NCBI GenBank assembly: GCA_934148845.1
Contig: CAKPDH010000003.1
Coordinates: forward strand, 62,001 to 126,000
DNA length: 64,000 nt
Direction: 5' to 3'
From: an uncultured Bacilli bacterium
GTDB lineage: Bacteria; Bacillota_I; Bacilli_A; RF39; UBA660
Position numbers and translations under genes: made by a program. The notes under the pieces were generated by a model. The model searched no databases and was not told where the DNA came from. It worked only from the letters and a program-made list of their open reading frames with translations. The first letter of the stretch is position 1. The number at the start of each line of letters is the position of its first letter. Of this stretch, positions 33,443 to 43,831 are shown piece after piece.

Positions 33443-35992
33443 ATGAAAAAAAGAATTATAGTGTTATTTCTAATTACTATGTTTATTTTTACTAATAAAG
33501 CTTTATGTGTTGAAATCATAAAAGAAGCGGGGTCTATAAAACTAGATGGTAGTTCACCTTGTGGAAAGAGTGCATGTGCTACTACATTAAATAGTTATGG
33601 AATAGGAGTAACCCTAATAAATAGTAATGGACAAATAGTAGGAAATAGAATTAACATATGGAATAATGAAACTACTAAAAGATATGCAAATATAAAAAAA
33701 TATGGTCAAATTGGAAAAGATATAAATATAAATATAAATGAACTAGGAAAATATAAAGAAGCTCCTTGTACGGAAAATTATCTATATAACAATATATCTG
33801 GAACAAATTATTTTAATTCAGATTTACTTACAAAATTAAGTGATAACTATAACTATTCAGAATATATAACAAATTTGAATGAAACAAATGTAAAAACTAT
33901 TTTAAAATATTTTGGAAAAAACATTGAAGATTCCTATAATTATTTTCTTAAAATAGAGCCTATATATTTTCTACATGAAAAATATTTTACATATTGTAAT
34001 TACTTTGTTGGTGATAATAATAATATGCTTAAGTATGCTAATGATTTAAAAGGTAAAGACAAAACTTTTTTATATTATTATTTGATAGGTGGGAACAATA
34101 AAACAATAGGTGGTGACTGGAATGTTTTTAGAAATAGACTGGTAAATCCAAGCTATTCTTGCCCAGGCTTAGGTGGCCTAAAAAATGTTGAATGCACAAA
34201 TTTAACTTTAGCTAATTATACTGCAAGTAAAAAAAACGTAGAAGCTTTGTTTGACAACAGGGCAGGTTTAGGCGTAGGGTATGTTGCTATTAAAGACTTT
34301 TTTAAATCTAAATTTAATATAGTAAAAAAAGATAATACGGGTGCTTTAGTGACAAATGCTACCTTTGATCTATATTTATATAATTATGAAGATAGATTAT
34401 ATAAAGAATTTAAAAAAAATTTAAAGACTACTTCTGGAAGATTTAGTGGTAATATTGATGTTACAGTAGGTAAGTATATGTTAGTTGAAAGAAGTGCAAA
34501 AGGATATGATTTAACTAAATCTAAATGTGAGGGATGTACTTCTTATGACTCTCCAAACTTTTATTTTGAAATAGATTCAACTACAACTACAAAAACATTA
34601 ACAATAACAAATGTAAAAACTTGTGTATCTGAATTTGATGATATAAGAAATGATAATAAAGGCATTGTATCTATGGAAAAAAGAATAAAACTTTATGATA
34701 AATATAAAGAAAGTGGTAAAAATTTTAATAAACTATTAGATATGAGTAATAAAACTGGAAGTAGTGCTTGTGGTAATGTAGACGATAAAAAAATAAAAGA
34801 TACATATAAGTATAATTTATCTTGTTTCAATTTAAAACTAAATAACCAAATTCCATTTGATTCTAATAATTTAACTTATTATAGTGAAATAGCTAACATA
34901 GAAGGAAAGGTGGCATATTGTCTAACTACACTTGATATAACAACATCAGGTGGAATATACGATAGTGTTACTTCAGGAAGACAAGTAACATATGGATCAG
35001 CCCCACTTGCAACTGTTAGAAAAGTTTGCTATACATATAATATAAGTAATATGAACACAACAACAACGCAACCTGCAGATGATATTTCTAGCTATTTTCC
35101 ACTAATATCTATGAAAAAATATATAAAAACATTTACTAATTCAAATTTAATAGAAAATTATGAATATATAAATAAGGTAAATGATAAGGTTAAATTTGTC
35201 CTTGAAAGTAGAAATGGAAATAGGTATGAATATGTAATGAAAGATCAATATGATTATAAAGATATAATATTGAATTATGGAACTGGACAAGTTATAGATA
35301 AAGAGTGTGATAGTTACTGTCTAAATATTGGAAAAGGCATTATGAGTAGATTAACTGAAAAAGGATTGCAAACGATTAAATATCAAGTTAATTACAATTA
35401 TTACATAAATGGAAAATTACAAAATAATATAGATAATAAGAATTGTAATTATACTGCTAATCCCGAAATAATAAATTCTAAACTTAATTTACAGTTTGAA
35501 CAAATAATGAATAAAAAACCATTTATGAATAAAGAAGGAACTAGTTTTAGAAATGTTAGTTATAATTGGTGGTCTAAAACTATAGATTATAAAAATCTAA
35601 ATGATTTAAATGGTGATGGAATAGTAGATGATTTAGATAAAATAATAAAAAAATATTCAAATAATAGGGAAGAATCTAAATCAGGTGATCCTAAAGATAA
35701 TTATTTAGTTGATTATGTCATGAATGGAAGAAATAATAGTTATAATTCAACTAAAGAGGGATATAGGTATAAAATAGTATTAACTCCATCAGACATAAAA
35801 AAAATAAGAAAATATAATGATCGAGTAAACAATTATAATGACAATAATATATATTGTAATAATAATACTTGTTCAACTGAATTTATAGATAACCTAAGAG
35901 AATCTAAAGTATGTTTTAAAAATATTTGCGATTCATTAAGCTTTAAACTAGATTATGCTAAACAAGTATATAATATAATAAATGAAAGTTAA
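33443..35992 (+). CDS. Large secreted SpaA-domain protein, cysteine-rich (paralogue 1)
   Basis: 849 residues with a signal peptide (about 1-22). After an N-terminal domain containing PCGKSACATTLN and INIWNNE, a SpaA/Cna-B-type Ig domain lies near residues 288-390 (FNIVKKDNTGALVTNATFDLY, YMLVERSAKGYDL). The C-terminal third has an EF-hand or dockerin-like calcium loop DLNGDGIVDDLD near residue 735, then DYVMNGRNNSY and LTPSDIKKIRKYND. Many cysteines occur in pairs. There is no LPXTG-type signal or C-terminal membrane anchor. It is probably an adhesin or pilus subunit of the locus that follows. A TGGAGG site precedes the ATG and a terminator follows. Confidence 0.65.
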   Translation: MKKRIIVLFLITMFIFTNKALCVEIIKEAGSIKLDGSSPCGKSACATTLNSYGIGVTLINSNGQIVGNRINIWNNETTKRYANIKKYGQIGKDINININELGKYKEAPCTENYLYNNISGTNYFNSDLLTKLSDNYNYSEYITNLNETNVKTILKYFGKNIEDSYNYFLKIEPIYFLHEKYFTYCNYFVGDNNNMLKYANDLKGKDKTFLYYYLIGGNNKTIGGDWNVFRNRLVNPSYSCPGLGGLKNVECTNLTLANYTASKKNVEALFDNRAGLGVGYVAIKDFFKSKFNIVKKDNTGALVTNATFDLYLYNYEDRLYKEFKKNLKTTSGRFSGNIDVTVGKYMLVERSAKGYDLTKSKCEGCTSYDSPNFYFEIDSTTTTKTLTITNVKTCVSEFDDIRNDNKGIVSMEKRIKLYDKYKESGKNFNKLLDMSNKTGSSACGNVDDKKIKDTYKYNLSCFNLKLNNQIPFDSNNLTYYSEIANIEGKVAYCLTTLDITTSGGIYDSVTSGRQVTYGSAPLATVRKVCYTYNISNMNTTTTQPADDISSYFPLISMKKYIKTFTNSNLIENYEYINKVNDKVKFVLESRNGNRYEYVMKDQYDYKDIILNYGTGQVIDKECDSYCLNIGKGIMSRLTEKGLQTIKYQVNYNYYINGKLQNNIDNKNCNYTANPEIINSKLNLQFEQIMNKKPFMNKEGTSFRNVSYNWWSKTIDYKNLNDLNGDGIVDDLDKIIKKYSNNREESKSGDPKDNYLVDYVMNGRNNSYNSTKEGYRYKIVLTPSDIKKIRKYNDRVNNYNDNNIYCNNNTCSTEFIDNLRESKVCFKNICDSLSFKLDYAKQVYNIINES

Positions 35993-36022
35993 GAATTCTA
36001 AAAAAATATAGAATTCTTTTTA
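35992..36022 (+). terminator. Terminator of paralogue 1
   Basis: AGAATTCTA and TAGAATTCT enclose a short A-rich loop, followed by TTTTAATTT. Confidence 0.8.
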
Positions 36023-36099
36023 ATTTAATCAAAAAGTATTTAAATTAAATTAAATTTATTATATAATTAATATAAGTTTTAGAGTAGTATGGAGGATTT

Positions 36100-39000
36100 A
36101 TGAAGAAAATTTTTATGATTATTGGCATATCAACAATTATAATATGTATGGTTATGATAAATGTTAGTAATGTAAATAGTGTCACAACATCAGACACATT
36201 TGAAGGAATAGGTTCATCGGGAGGTTCTCTTACTTCAAATCCTTGTGGCGAAAGTAGAACATGCATGAATCTTTTACCATATTTTGGAATAAAGGTTACA
36301 ATAGTTAAGAAAAATAATAATTCGCTTAAATCAATAACTAAACCTATTTATGTATGGAATAATGTTAATGAATCTAATGAATTAAATTATGCTATAAAAT
36401 TTATTGTTGAAAATAAATATGTATCTGACGATCCAGGAATTGCACAGTATCTTTATAAAGAATGTTACAACGCAAAAATAGTTGATAGTATCAAAGTAAG
36501 TAATTATATAAAAAAACACAGTATATCATCATCAGGACCTAATTATAATATTTTTAATTATAATGATACAAATTCAGATGATGAGAAAGCTCGAAATGTA
36601 TCATCCTGGGATGAAATGAAATCCAAACTTTTAAATGGTAATTCGCATCTTCAAAGTCTTTTAAAAATTATAGCTGAAAATAAATTGTTTAATGATGGAT
36701 ATTCATTGGATTCTGTGGAAGGAATGTTAATTAAAATTGAACCAATAAATGTTTTTCAAGAAAAAAATGGTGAATCTTGTTTATTTTATGTTGGTAGTAT
36801 GGGAGATATTCATAGTGGCTACACTGGATCTGATTCAGTTCTTAACGATTTTTTTAGTCCAAAAGTAGGCTACTGGAGAGTTTATCATAACAGAATAATT
36901 AGCTATTATGTTACGAATAGTGATTTTAATTCAATAGGTTATAATGGTATAACAGGATATGAGGGTGAAACAGGAATTGAAGACAATTATTCAAAAGCAG
37001 TAGAAACATATAATAATAATGGTTATGCTAAAACAGGTCTAGGAGTTGCATATATAAAAATATCATCTCAGTACATACCAGGAAAACTTCAAATAAAGAA
37101 AATTGATGGTATTAATAATCCAATTGCTAATGTGCATTTTGATTTGTATAAAGGTCTTTGTACAGATGGTAAACTTATAAAACAAGATATAGTGACGTCA
37201 GGTGAAGGATTAGCTACTGTTGAAAATCTTGAGTCTGGTAAATATTGTATAAAAGAAACACAAGCTCCATATGGATATAAAAAGAGTGATTTAGAAAAAA
37301 TAGTGTATATAACTGCAGGCGAAACAAATAGCGTTGAGTTTAAAAATTTTAAATATCCAGCATTAAAAATCTATAAATATAAAGCTGGAACAAAGAAAGC
37401 TTTATCTGGTGCTGAATTTACGGTATATGCAGGTAATTGTGAAAATAAAGGTGCGAGAATAGACCGTGGTTCTACAAATGAAGATGGATTTCTTCAATTT
37501 ATGTTAAATAAGAGAGGAGCATACTGTGTTGAGGAAACACAAGCACCAAATAACTATATTAACAGCAATTCTTCAAAAAATGTTTATTTGAAATTTGGCG
37601 ATGATATAACTTTAGAATTTGAAAATGAGTTAGACTGTAAAGGTGAATTTGAACAGGCAAAAGTTAATGGTGAGGTTTCAATGCAGGATAGAATTAAAAT
37701 ATTTTGGGGAAAATATTCTATAGATGGTAAAGGTAGACGATATAATCAATTGTTAAATTTGACCAATAAAGATGCGACTTCTGCTTGTCAATATAAAAAA
37801 CCAACGTACACACCCCAAATAACTTGCTTTAATTTTAAATATCCTTCAAATAGTGAATTTAATGCAAACAATCTTTCAAATTATAATGAACAATTTTTTA
37901 GTAATGATGGCTATATTAACTTTTGCTTAACTACTACGAATATATATACTGAAAAAAAATTACCTTCAGATAAAATAAAGGTAAAGGCCGGCATGATTGT
38001 TTTTGACGATAAACTTCAATTAAAGGTAGTTAAAACATGTTATAAATATCAATATGATAGTGCTTCTTCTGCTTCAAACTCAGGATTTAATTACACATTG
38101 AATGATGTATGGATTAACAAATATAGAACTTCATTTACTGAAAATATAATAAATAATGTTCGTATAAATAAATTAATTACTGATTATGAATATATTAATG
38201 AGGATAAAATAAATTATTTAAAAGATATACCTAACGGCTCAAAGTCTATAAGCGATAAAGATGAAAATAACAATTTAATTAAATCTGAAGATGATGGAAA
38301 AATAACTTATGAATATACGTATAAATATGAATATACTCCGATAAGTTTGTTGTATGGCTCTGGAAAGAATATTGCGAGTAAGGGTAAATATTCAAACAAT
38401 TTTAATGTACCGGGAATTATAAGTACATTTTCAGAGTCTGGATCTCAAATCATAAAATTTGGTGTGAAATATAAAGATTATACTGATAATAAAGATATAT
38501 ACATAAATACAGAAGATGATGATGATAATTGCAAATATACTGTTGACCAAGCAATTATAACAGGATCTAATTTATTAAATCTACAGTTTGAACAAGTAAA
38601 TTTAAAAAATCCATTTATAGAAAAAAATAATAATCCTACTACTGGTAATGTTACTATTAGAAAGGTAGGATCTAATTGGCGTTCAATTGATATTAATTCC
38701 TTTGATCTAAACGGTGATGGAGTTAGAAATGAAATAGATGAAGCAATAAAAAAATACGTTAATGATTTTATAAAGAATCCTTTAGCTAGTGAAAACGGAG
38801 ATAACTATTTAGTTAAATATGTTATGAATGGTAGACCTAATAGTTATAGTAAGGATAAGCCTAAGTATGTAATAACGCTTACTCCATCTGATATTAAAGC
38901 TATTAGAAATTATAATGATTCTAATGATTATCAAGATTATGAAAAAGTTTATTGTACAGATTCTAATAATGTTTTGTGTTCAACGGATTTCATTGATAAT

Positions 39001-40164
39001 TTAAAAACTACTGATCCTAAGGTATGCGTAGGTGATACTTGTGAAAAGCTAAGCTCAGGTATTAATTTTAAAAGAGAAGTTACTGGTGGTAGTGATGTTA
39101 AAGATGCTTCATATATTAAGTTTTCTTTAAGTAATAGCGATTATGGTAAAATAGAAGGGGACATGAATATAGTTGTAAAAAAGGGAGATAAGATAGAGTT
39201 TCCAGAGTTAAATATTAAGGAAGGTTATGGATTACTTGGTTGGATAACAAAAAATGAAAATAATAGATTTAACTACAATAATTATATAGATATATCAAAT
39301 GTAACTGCTACTTTAGGTACTCAAGAGTATATGGCTGTACTTGCTAAAGAGCATAAAATATATAGAGAAACTGATGGTAATAATAGTTATGTTTGTACGG
39401 TTTTGAGTAGAAAAAGTATGCAAGAAAGTGGTTGTCCAAGACTTGCTGACCCATCTAATGCATCTGGATTTGAAGGATGGAAATATAATAATAGAGTTAT
39501 AGATAATTATTATACGAGAAAATTTATTACTGATAATGATGATTTTATAATAACATTTACACCTAGTTATACACAAATTAAAATATATGAAAGTATAGAG
39601 GTTGTAATGAATAATACAAAAATTAGATATTCTAAACGAGGTGTAGACATAGTAAGTAAGATTGATAAAATAATAGGAACATATTCTATGAATGGTAAAA
39701 TATTTAGTGAGCCAATAAATAAAAATCAATGTGAATATGATGGAGATGTTCACTCAACTAGATTAGGTAAAAATGCTTTTAGAGCAAGGTGCAAAAGAAT
39801 ATATTCTAAATATATAGACTATGAAATTGTAAAAGTTCCACTAGACTATATTGATACGAATAAAAATGCTTTAGGCGCTGGAATATTTACTATATATACT
39901 AATTCAAATTATGAAAATGAAATTAGTGAGGCATATATAAAAGATAGTGAAAATAATACTCATAAATTTGAAAGGACTCATTTAGGCCTAAGAATAGACT
40001 TAAAAGAATTTGTGCCAGGAAAATATCCAGTTGGCGATTATTGGTTTGATTTAGTTTTTAAAGGAAAGAATGAAGACCTAATTACATGTAAGTTTAAAGT
40101 TACAAAGACTAAGCTAGGTTTAATTCCTAAAAGAGATGTAATTATATGTCCAGAATATCAATGA
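36100..40164 (+). CDS. Very large secreted SpaA-domain protein, cysteine-rich (paralogue 2)
   Basis: 1354 residues with an N-terminal signal segment. It shares its N-terminal domain (NPCGESRTCMN, IYVWNN), its middle and its C-terminal block (LNLQFEQV, FDLNGDGVRNEID, YVMNGRPNSY, LTPSDIKAIRNYND, CSTDFIDNL) with paralogue 1. It has two SpaA domains in tandem, with KLQIKKIDG...HFDLYKG and KIYKYKAGT...EFTVYAG, each ending in a KETQAP or EETQAP strand as in sortase-pilus subunits. About 330 further residues at the C-terminus include an InlB-B-like beta repeat (YGLLGWITKNENN). There is no sorting motif or membrane anchor. It is probably a giant adhesin or pilus tip protein. Confidence 0.7.
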   Translation: MKKIFMIIGISTIIICMVMINVSNVNSVTTSDTFEGIGSSGGSLTSNPCGESRTCMNLLPYFGIKVTIVKKNNNSLKSITKPIYVWNNVNESNELNYAIKFIVENKYVSDDPGIAQYLYKECYNAKIVDSIKVSNYIKKHSISSSGPNYNIFNYNDTNSDDEKARNVSSWDEMKSKLLNGNSHLQSLLKIIAENKLFNDGYSLDSVEGMLIKIEPINVFQEKNGESCLFYVGSMGDIHSGYTGSDSVLNDFFSPKVGYWRVYHNRIISYYVTNSDFNSIGYNGITGYEGETGIEDNYSKAVETYNNNGYAKTGLGVAYIKISSQYIPGKLQIKKIDGINNPIANVHFDLYKGLCTDGKLIKQDIVTSGEGLATVENLESGKYCIKETQAPYGYKKSDLEKIVYITAGETNSVEFKNFKYPALKIYKYKAGTKKALSGAEFTVYAGNCENKGARIDRGSTNEDGFLQFMLNKRGAYCVEETQAPNNYINSNSSKNVYLKFGDDITLEFENELDCKGEFEQAKVNGEVSMQDRIKIFWGKYSIDGKGRRYNQLLNLTNKDATSACQYKKPTYTPQITCFNFKYPSNSEFNANNLSNYNEQFFSNDGYINFCLTTTNIYTEKKLPSDKIKVKAGMIVFDDKLQLKVVKTCYKYQYDSASSASNSGFNYTLNDVWINKYRTSFTENIINNVRINKLITDYEYINEDKINYLKDIPNGSKSISDKDENNNLIKSEDDGKITYEYTYKYEYTPISLLYGSGKNIASKGKYSNNFNVPGIISTFSESGSQIIKFGVKYKDYTDNKDIYINTEDDDDNCKYTVDQAIITGSNLLNLQFEQVNLKNPFIEKNNNPTTGNVTIRKVGSNWRSIDINSFDLNGDGVRNEIDEAIKKYVNDFIKNPLASENGDNYLVKYVMNGRPNSYSKDKPKYVITLTPSDIKAIRNYNDSNDYQDYEKVYCTDSNNVLCSTDFIDNLKTTDPKVCVGDTCEKLSSGINFKREVTGGSDVKDASYIKFSLSNSDYGKIEGDMNIVVKKGDKIEFPELNIKEGYGLLGWITKNENNRFNYNNYIDISNVTATLGTQEYMAVLAKEHKIYRETDGNNSYVCTVLSRKSMQESGCPRLADPSNASGFEGWKYNNRVIDNYYTRKFITDNDDFIITFTPSYTQIKIYESIEVVMNNTKIRYSKRGVDIVSKIDKIIGTYSMNGKIFSEPINKNQCEYDGDVHSTRLGKNAFRARCKRIYSKYIDYEIVKVPLDYIDTNKNALGAGIFTIYTNSNYENEISEAYIKDSENNTHKFERTHLGLRIDLKEFVPGKYPVGDYWFDLVFKGKNEDLITCKFKVTKTKLGLIPKRDVIICPEYQ

Positions 40165-40178
40165 ATTCTTAATTAATT

Positions 40179-40209
40179 GGAGTACTAATACATTAGTATT
40201 CCTTTTTTT
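40179..40209 (+). terminator. Terminator of paralogue 2
   Basis: GGAGTACTAA and TTAGTATTCC with a short loop, then TTTTTTTA. Confidence 0.85.
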
Positions 40210-40249
40210 ATTTATTTATTGTATAATTATATAGAATAGGAGTGGTTTT

Positions 40250-41803
40250 ATGATACTAAGAAAACCGTATGCATTTTTTATTAAAATGTTTAAACCAATT
40301 CACTTAATATTGAGTGCTTTACTTATTTATAGTATATATCTTGAAAATAAGCTATTGGGAATTTTTAATAATTATATTAATACTGATATACTTAGTATAG
40401 AAAATTCTTATATAGTAAATAATGGTATATATATAATACCTATTATAGTTATAGTAGCTTCTATTATAATGCTTACTATTATGCATCAAAAAAATAAACC
40501 ATATAAATTTTATTTTATTACTATAATATCACTTATATTTGTTATTGTAGTTAATTCATATTCTGTTAATGTAATAAAATTAATGACTGAGAACATTCTT
40601 CCTGTTAGAACAGTTAAAATGGTACATGATTTAATGTTTATAAATATTGTTATAGATATTGTTCTTATAGTACTATTTATAATAAGAGGTCTTGGAATTA
40701 ATATTAGAAAATTTGATTTTTCATCTGATTTGTCTAAGATGGATATAAGTGATAAAGATAAAGAAGAGTATGAAGTATCACTTAATATTAATTATGATGA
40801 AACTAAAAAGAAAAGAAAGAGATTTTTTAGAAATTTTAAATATTTCTATTTTGAACACAAATTTATATGTAATATAACTATTTTATTTATATTAATAATT
40901 GTCGTATCTATAACATTTATAACTATTAATAATAGAATATATAAAGTAAAGGAATCTACTGTACAGGAATTAAATGGTCTTACATTTAAAGTAAATAAAT
41001 CTATGTTTGTAGATACTAATACTAAAGGTAAAAAATTTCTAAGTGATAGTGTATTAGTAGTTGTAGATATTAATTTAAAAAGTAACTATAGCAGTAAAGT
41101 ATTTTCAAAAGACTTTAATTTAAATATAGAAGGTAAAAAGTTCTATCCAACTGATAGTTATTCTAATGAATTATTTGATTTGGGTAAAATATTTACTGAT
41201 GAAAATATAAAAAATACATATACTAAATATCTATTAGCGTTTGAAATACCTCTAAAATATAAAGATAGTAAAATTAAATTTAATTATGTAAGCTTAGGTA
41301 AAAAGGTTATGGTTAATCTAAATCCTACTTTAATTAATAATAATTCTAAAAAATTTAATTATAATATTTCTGATAAACTAGAATTTAAGGATTCTCTTTC
41401 TTCTGTAAGATTAAAAATAAATAGCTATGAAATTATAGATAAATATAAAATAGATTATAAATATTGTTATCAAAATGATTGTATTGATTCATCTGAGTAT
41501 ATAAAACCATCTTATGATAAAAATTATGATAAAACTATGCTTAAAATTAATTATGAATTTAGTAGTGATTCAAGTATTAATATAGATGATTTAATAAATA
41601 AAACTAGTTATATAGAATATTACATAAATAATGAAATATTTTATGATTATGATTTAGAAATTATTTATAGTAATAAAAAGAAGTTTACTGATACTATTTT
41701 TATAGGTGTTAATAATAAAGTTAAAGATGCAACTTATATTAGCTTAAATTTTGAAGTTAGAAATACAATTTATAAGTATATAATAAAGGAGGCTAAATCA
41801 TGA
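40250..41803 (+). CDS. Polytopic membrane protein with C-terminal extracellular domain
   Basis: 517 residues with about five transmembrane helices (four within residues 15-155, the last about 206-228), a charged cytosolic loop (SDLSKMDISDKDKEEYE, then KKKRKRFF), and a C-terminal outside domain of about 285 residues made of beta-type repeats (LTFKVNKSMFVDTN, VLVVVDINLKS). That domain loosely resembles DUF4352-like Ig folds. A CYQNDC pair fits the cysteine-rich outer proteins of this locus. The stop overlaps the next gene by 4 bases (ATGA), so it is coupled to the type I membrane protein. The family is not recognised. Confidence 0.55.
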   Translation: MILRKPYAFFIKMFKPIHLILSALLIYSIYLENKLLGIFNNYINTDILSIENSYIVNNGIYIIPIIVIVASIIMLTIMHQKNKPYKFYFITIISLIFVIVVNSYSVNVIKLMTENILPVRTVKMVHDLMFINIVIDIVLIVLFIIRGLGINIRKFDFSSDLSKMDISDKDKEEYEVSLNINYDETKKKRKRFFRNFKYFYFEHKFICNITILFILIIVVSITFITINNRIYKVKESTVQELNGLTFKVNKSMFVDTNTKGKKFLSDSVLVVVDINLKSNYSSKVFSKDFNLNIEGKKFYPTDSYSNELFDLGKIFTDENIKNTYTKYLLAFEIPLKYKDSKIKFNYVSLGKKVMVNLNPTLINNNSKKFNYNISDKLEFKDSLSSVRLKINSYEIIDKYKIDYKYCYQNDCIDSSEYIKPSYDKNYDKTMLKINYEFSSDSSINIDDLINKTSYIEYYINNEIFYDYDLEIIYSNKKKFTDTIFIGVNNKVKDATYISLNFEVRNTIYKYIIKEAKS

Positions 41804-42450
41804 AGAAAATTGCTTTATTTATTATAAGTATTTTTATATTTACAAATTTAGTAAGCGCTAGGTGTACTAATAGTGATATAGCCAAATTAAAAAAATACGC
41901 TAATAATATTAATTTATCATATAATTTTTATTATGATTTAAATAATCCTATGTTTAGTATAACTGTTAATAATATAATACCTGATATATATATTGTTGAT
42001 TCAAGAGATGATATTAAGTATACATATTTAAATACTAGTAATGGTGAAATTACTATATATAACTATAGACCTAATTATGATTCTGGAAAATACACAATTT
42101 ATTCTAATAAAAATGAATGTGTTGGATATAAAGTAGGGGTTAAGTATTATAAATTTCCAAAATATAATTTCTATTATGATACAAAGTATTGTGAGGGTTA
42201 TAAAAATTTAAAAATATGTAATAGATTTTATGATACATCAAATTATACATCGGATCAAGTAAAGAAAATAATAGAAGATTATAATAAAGAAGATAATAAG
42301 GAAGATGAAATTAAATATGTAAATAAAAGCTTTTTAGATACAATAATTGAATTTTATGTGCATAATTATATAATACTTTTAGTAAGCATTATAACAATAT
42401 GTTTATTAATTATATTTATTGAGCGTAAAAGAGATAAATTTAGATTATAA
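41800..42450 (+). CDS. Signal-peptide protein with C-terminal membrane anchor
   Basis: 216 residues: a signal peptide (cleavage likely after VSA near residue 20), an outside domain of about 150 residues with several cysteines (CTNSD, CVGYK, CEGYKNLKIC), and one C-terminal helix (about 190-208) followed by ERKRDKFRL. It is a classic type I membrane protein with a short cytosolic tail. A GGAGG precedes the ATG inside the previous gene. It probably forms part of the outer face of the secretion or pilus complex. No family is recognised. Confidence 0.55.
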   Translation: MKKIALFIISIFIFTNLVSARCTNSDIAKLKKYANNINLSYNFYYDLNNPMFSITVNNIIPDIYIVDSRDDIKYTYLNTSNGEITIYNYRPNYDSGKYTIYSNKNECVGYKVGVKYYKFPKYNFYYDTKYCEGYKNLKICNRFYDTSNYTSDQVKKIIEDYNKEDNKEDEIKYVNKSFLDTIIEFYVHNYIILLVSIITICLLIIFIERKRDKFRL

Positions 42451-42454
42451 TTGG

Positions 42455-42483
42455 TTGAAAAATAGAAAAAAATATGTTAATAT
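42455..42483 (+). promoter_or_regulatory. Promoter of the Tad gene block
   Basis: TTGAAA (42455-42460), a 17-base spacer, TAATAT (42478-42483) with TG one base before it. Its sequence closely resembles the promoters at 46748 and 50419. Confidence 0.55.
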
Positions 42484-42508
42484 GTAAATGTAGATTGTAG
42501 GTGATATA

Positions 42509-42910
42509 GTGAGAGAATCAGTATGGGGGTATGCAGTAATAGTACTTGGAGTACTGGCAATTATGATTATATGGTTTTTTGGTAATAATACTAAAATAGA
42601 TCAACATAATTATAATTTACTTAAAGAAACAGTAGAAAGTGCTATGTATGATTCGATTGATTTATCAGCTTATAGGGATAAAGGCGTTGTAAAGATAATT
42701 GAAGCAAAATTTATAGAAAATTTTATAAGAAGATTTGCTGAAAATGCAGATTTATCTAATACATATGTAATAGAAATATATGATGTGCTTGAAGCTCCAC
42801 CTAAAGTAAGTTTAGTTGTTAAAAGTGCTAATGAGACAACTGCTACAGGTGAAATAGTTAAATTTAATATGGTAAATAATATAGACGCAGTATTAGAGAC
42901 TACGTATTGA
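42509..42910 (+). CDS. TadE-like or DUF5411-like single-pass protein
   Basis: The GTG at 42509, behind AGGTGAT, starts a 133-residue protein with a leading hydrophobic helix (about 6-25) and an outside alpha-beta domain with the sequence KETVESAMYDSIDLSAYRDKG. That domain pattern, an N-terminal helix then a small domain with no signal cleavage site, suits minor pseudopilins such as TadE. It opens the block whose next genes are CpaB and TadA, supporting a pilus role. The family name is a guess. Confidence 0.5.
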   Translation: MRESVWGYAVIVLGVLAIMIIWFFGNNTKIDQHNYNLLKETVESAMYDSIDLSAYRDKGVVKIIEAKFIENFIRRFAENADLSNTYVIEIYDVLEAPPKVSLVVKSANETTATGEIVKFNMVNNIDAVLETTY

Positions 42911-42927
42911 GAGGAGAATAAAGAGAT

Positions 42928-43803
42928 ATGAATAATTTTGTTATAGGGTTAAAAAGATTTGTTACAAATAAAAATGTTGTTACTATTGTACTTGTTTTAG
43001 TAGCTCTTGGTTTATTATTTTGGGGGTATACTTCTACATTAAAGAAACAAACAAATCCAGTAAACTTACCAGTAGCGGCTACTACAATAAGTGCTAGAAC
43101 TAAATTAACTAATGAAAATATTAAATATGTTAAAGTTGCAAGTAGTATGATTAGTTCTAATGTTATTAGATCATCACAATCTTTAATTGATAAGTATGTA
43201 AATATTAATGTAACAGTTCCTGAGGGAAGCCCTTTTTATAAAGAATGGGTAGTAGAAGAAAAGGATGTTCCAGGTAACTGGGTTGAACAATTAGATCGTA
43301 AAAAAGGTGAATTAGGTTACTATATGAGTGTTGATATGAACTCAACACTAGGAAATTCAGTATTACCTAATTCATATATAGATATATACATGAAAGCTAC
43401 TGATGAAAATGGTGTCATAATGTTTGGTAAACTTATGGAAAACATTAAAGTATTAGTAGTTCATGATGGTAGTGGAAAAAATGTATTTGATAATGTTAAT
43501 TCTATTGGTACAGCATCAAAAATTGGATTTGCTGTAAGCCAAGATTTATATATATTATTAAAGAAAGCAAATTATCTTGGAATTGATCTTCAATTAGTGC
43601 CTCGTGGTAGTACAGTTCCAGATAATGATTATATTATTGTAAAAAGTTCTACATTAAGAGATTATATTGATGCACAAACAATTACAGTAGAAGAAGATTT
43701 AACTGCTGATGATATGAAGAACAATACTGATAATACAGAAAATAATACTGACAATAATACTAATACTAATACTAATACAAATAACGAAGCAAATAATCAG
43801 TAA
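42928..43803 (+). CDS. cpaB: Flp pilus assembly protein CpaB (SAF domain)
   Basis: 291 residues: a membrane anchor (about 17-35), then a SAF domain (VNLPVAATTISARTKLTNENIKYVKV) and an RcpC/CpaB-like beta domain (VDMNSTLGNSVLPNSYIDIYM, IGFAVSQDLYILLKKAN). It ends in an Asn/Thr-rich low-complexity tail. In Tad systems CpaB is an envelope protein needed for pilus assembly. Its position directly before the TadA ATPase fits. The low-complexity tail is unusual for the family. Confidence 0.8.
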   Translation: MNNFVIGLKRFVTNKNVVTIVLVLVALGLLFWGYTSTLKKQTNPVNLPVAATTISARTKLTNENIKYVKVASSMISSNVIRSSQSLIDKYVNINVTVPEGSPFYKEWVVEEKDVPGNWVEQLDRKKGELGYYMSVDMNSTLGNSVLPNSYIDIYMKATDENGVIMFGKLMENIKVLVVHDGSGKNVFDNVNSIGTASKIGFAVSQDLYILLKKANYLGIDLQLVPRGSTVPDNDYIIVKSSTLRDYIDAQTITVEEDLTADDMKNNTDNTENNTDNNTNTNTNTNNEANNQ

Positions 43804-43831
43804 ATAAATAGAATAAAAAGGGTATGATAAT

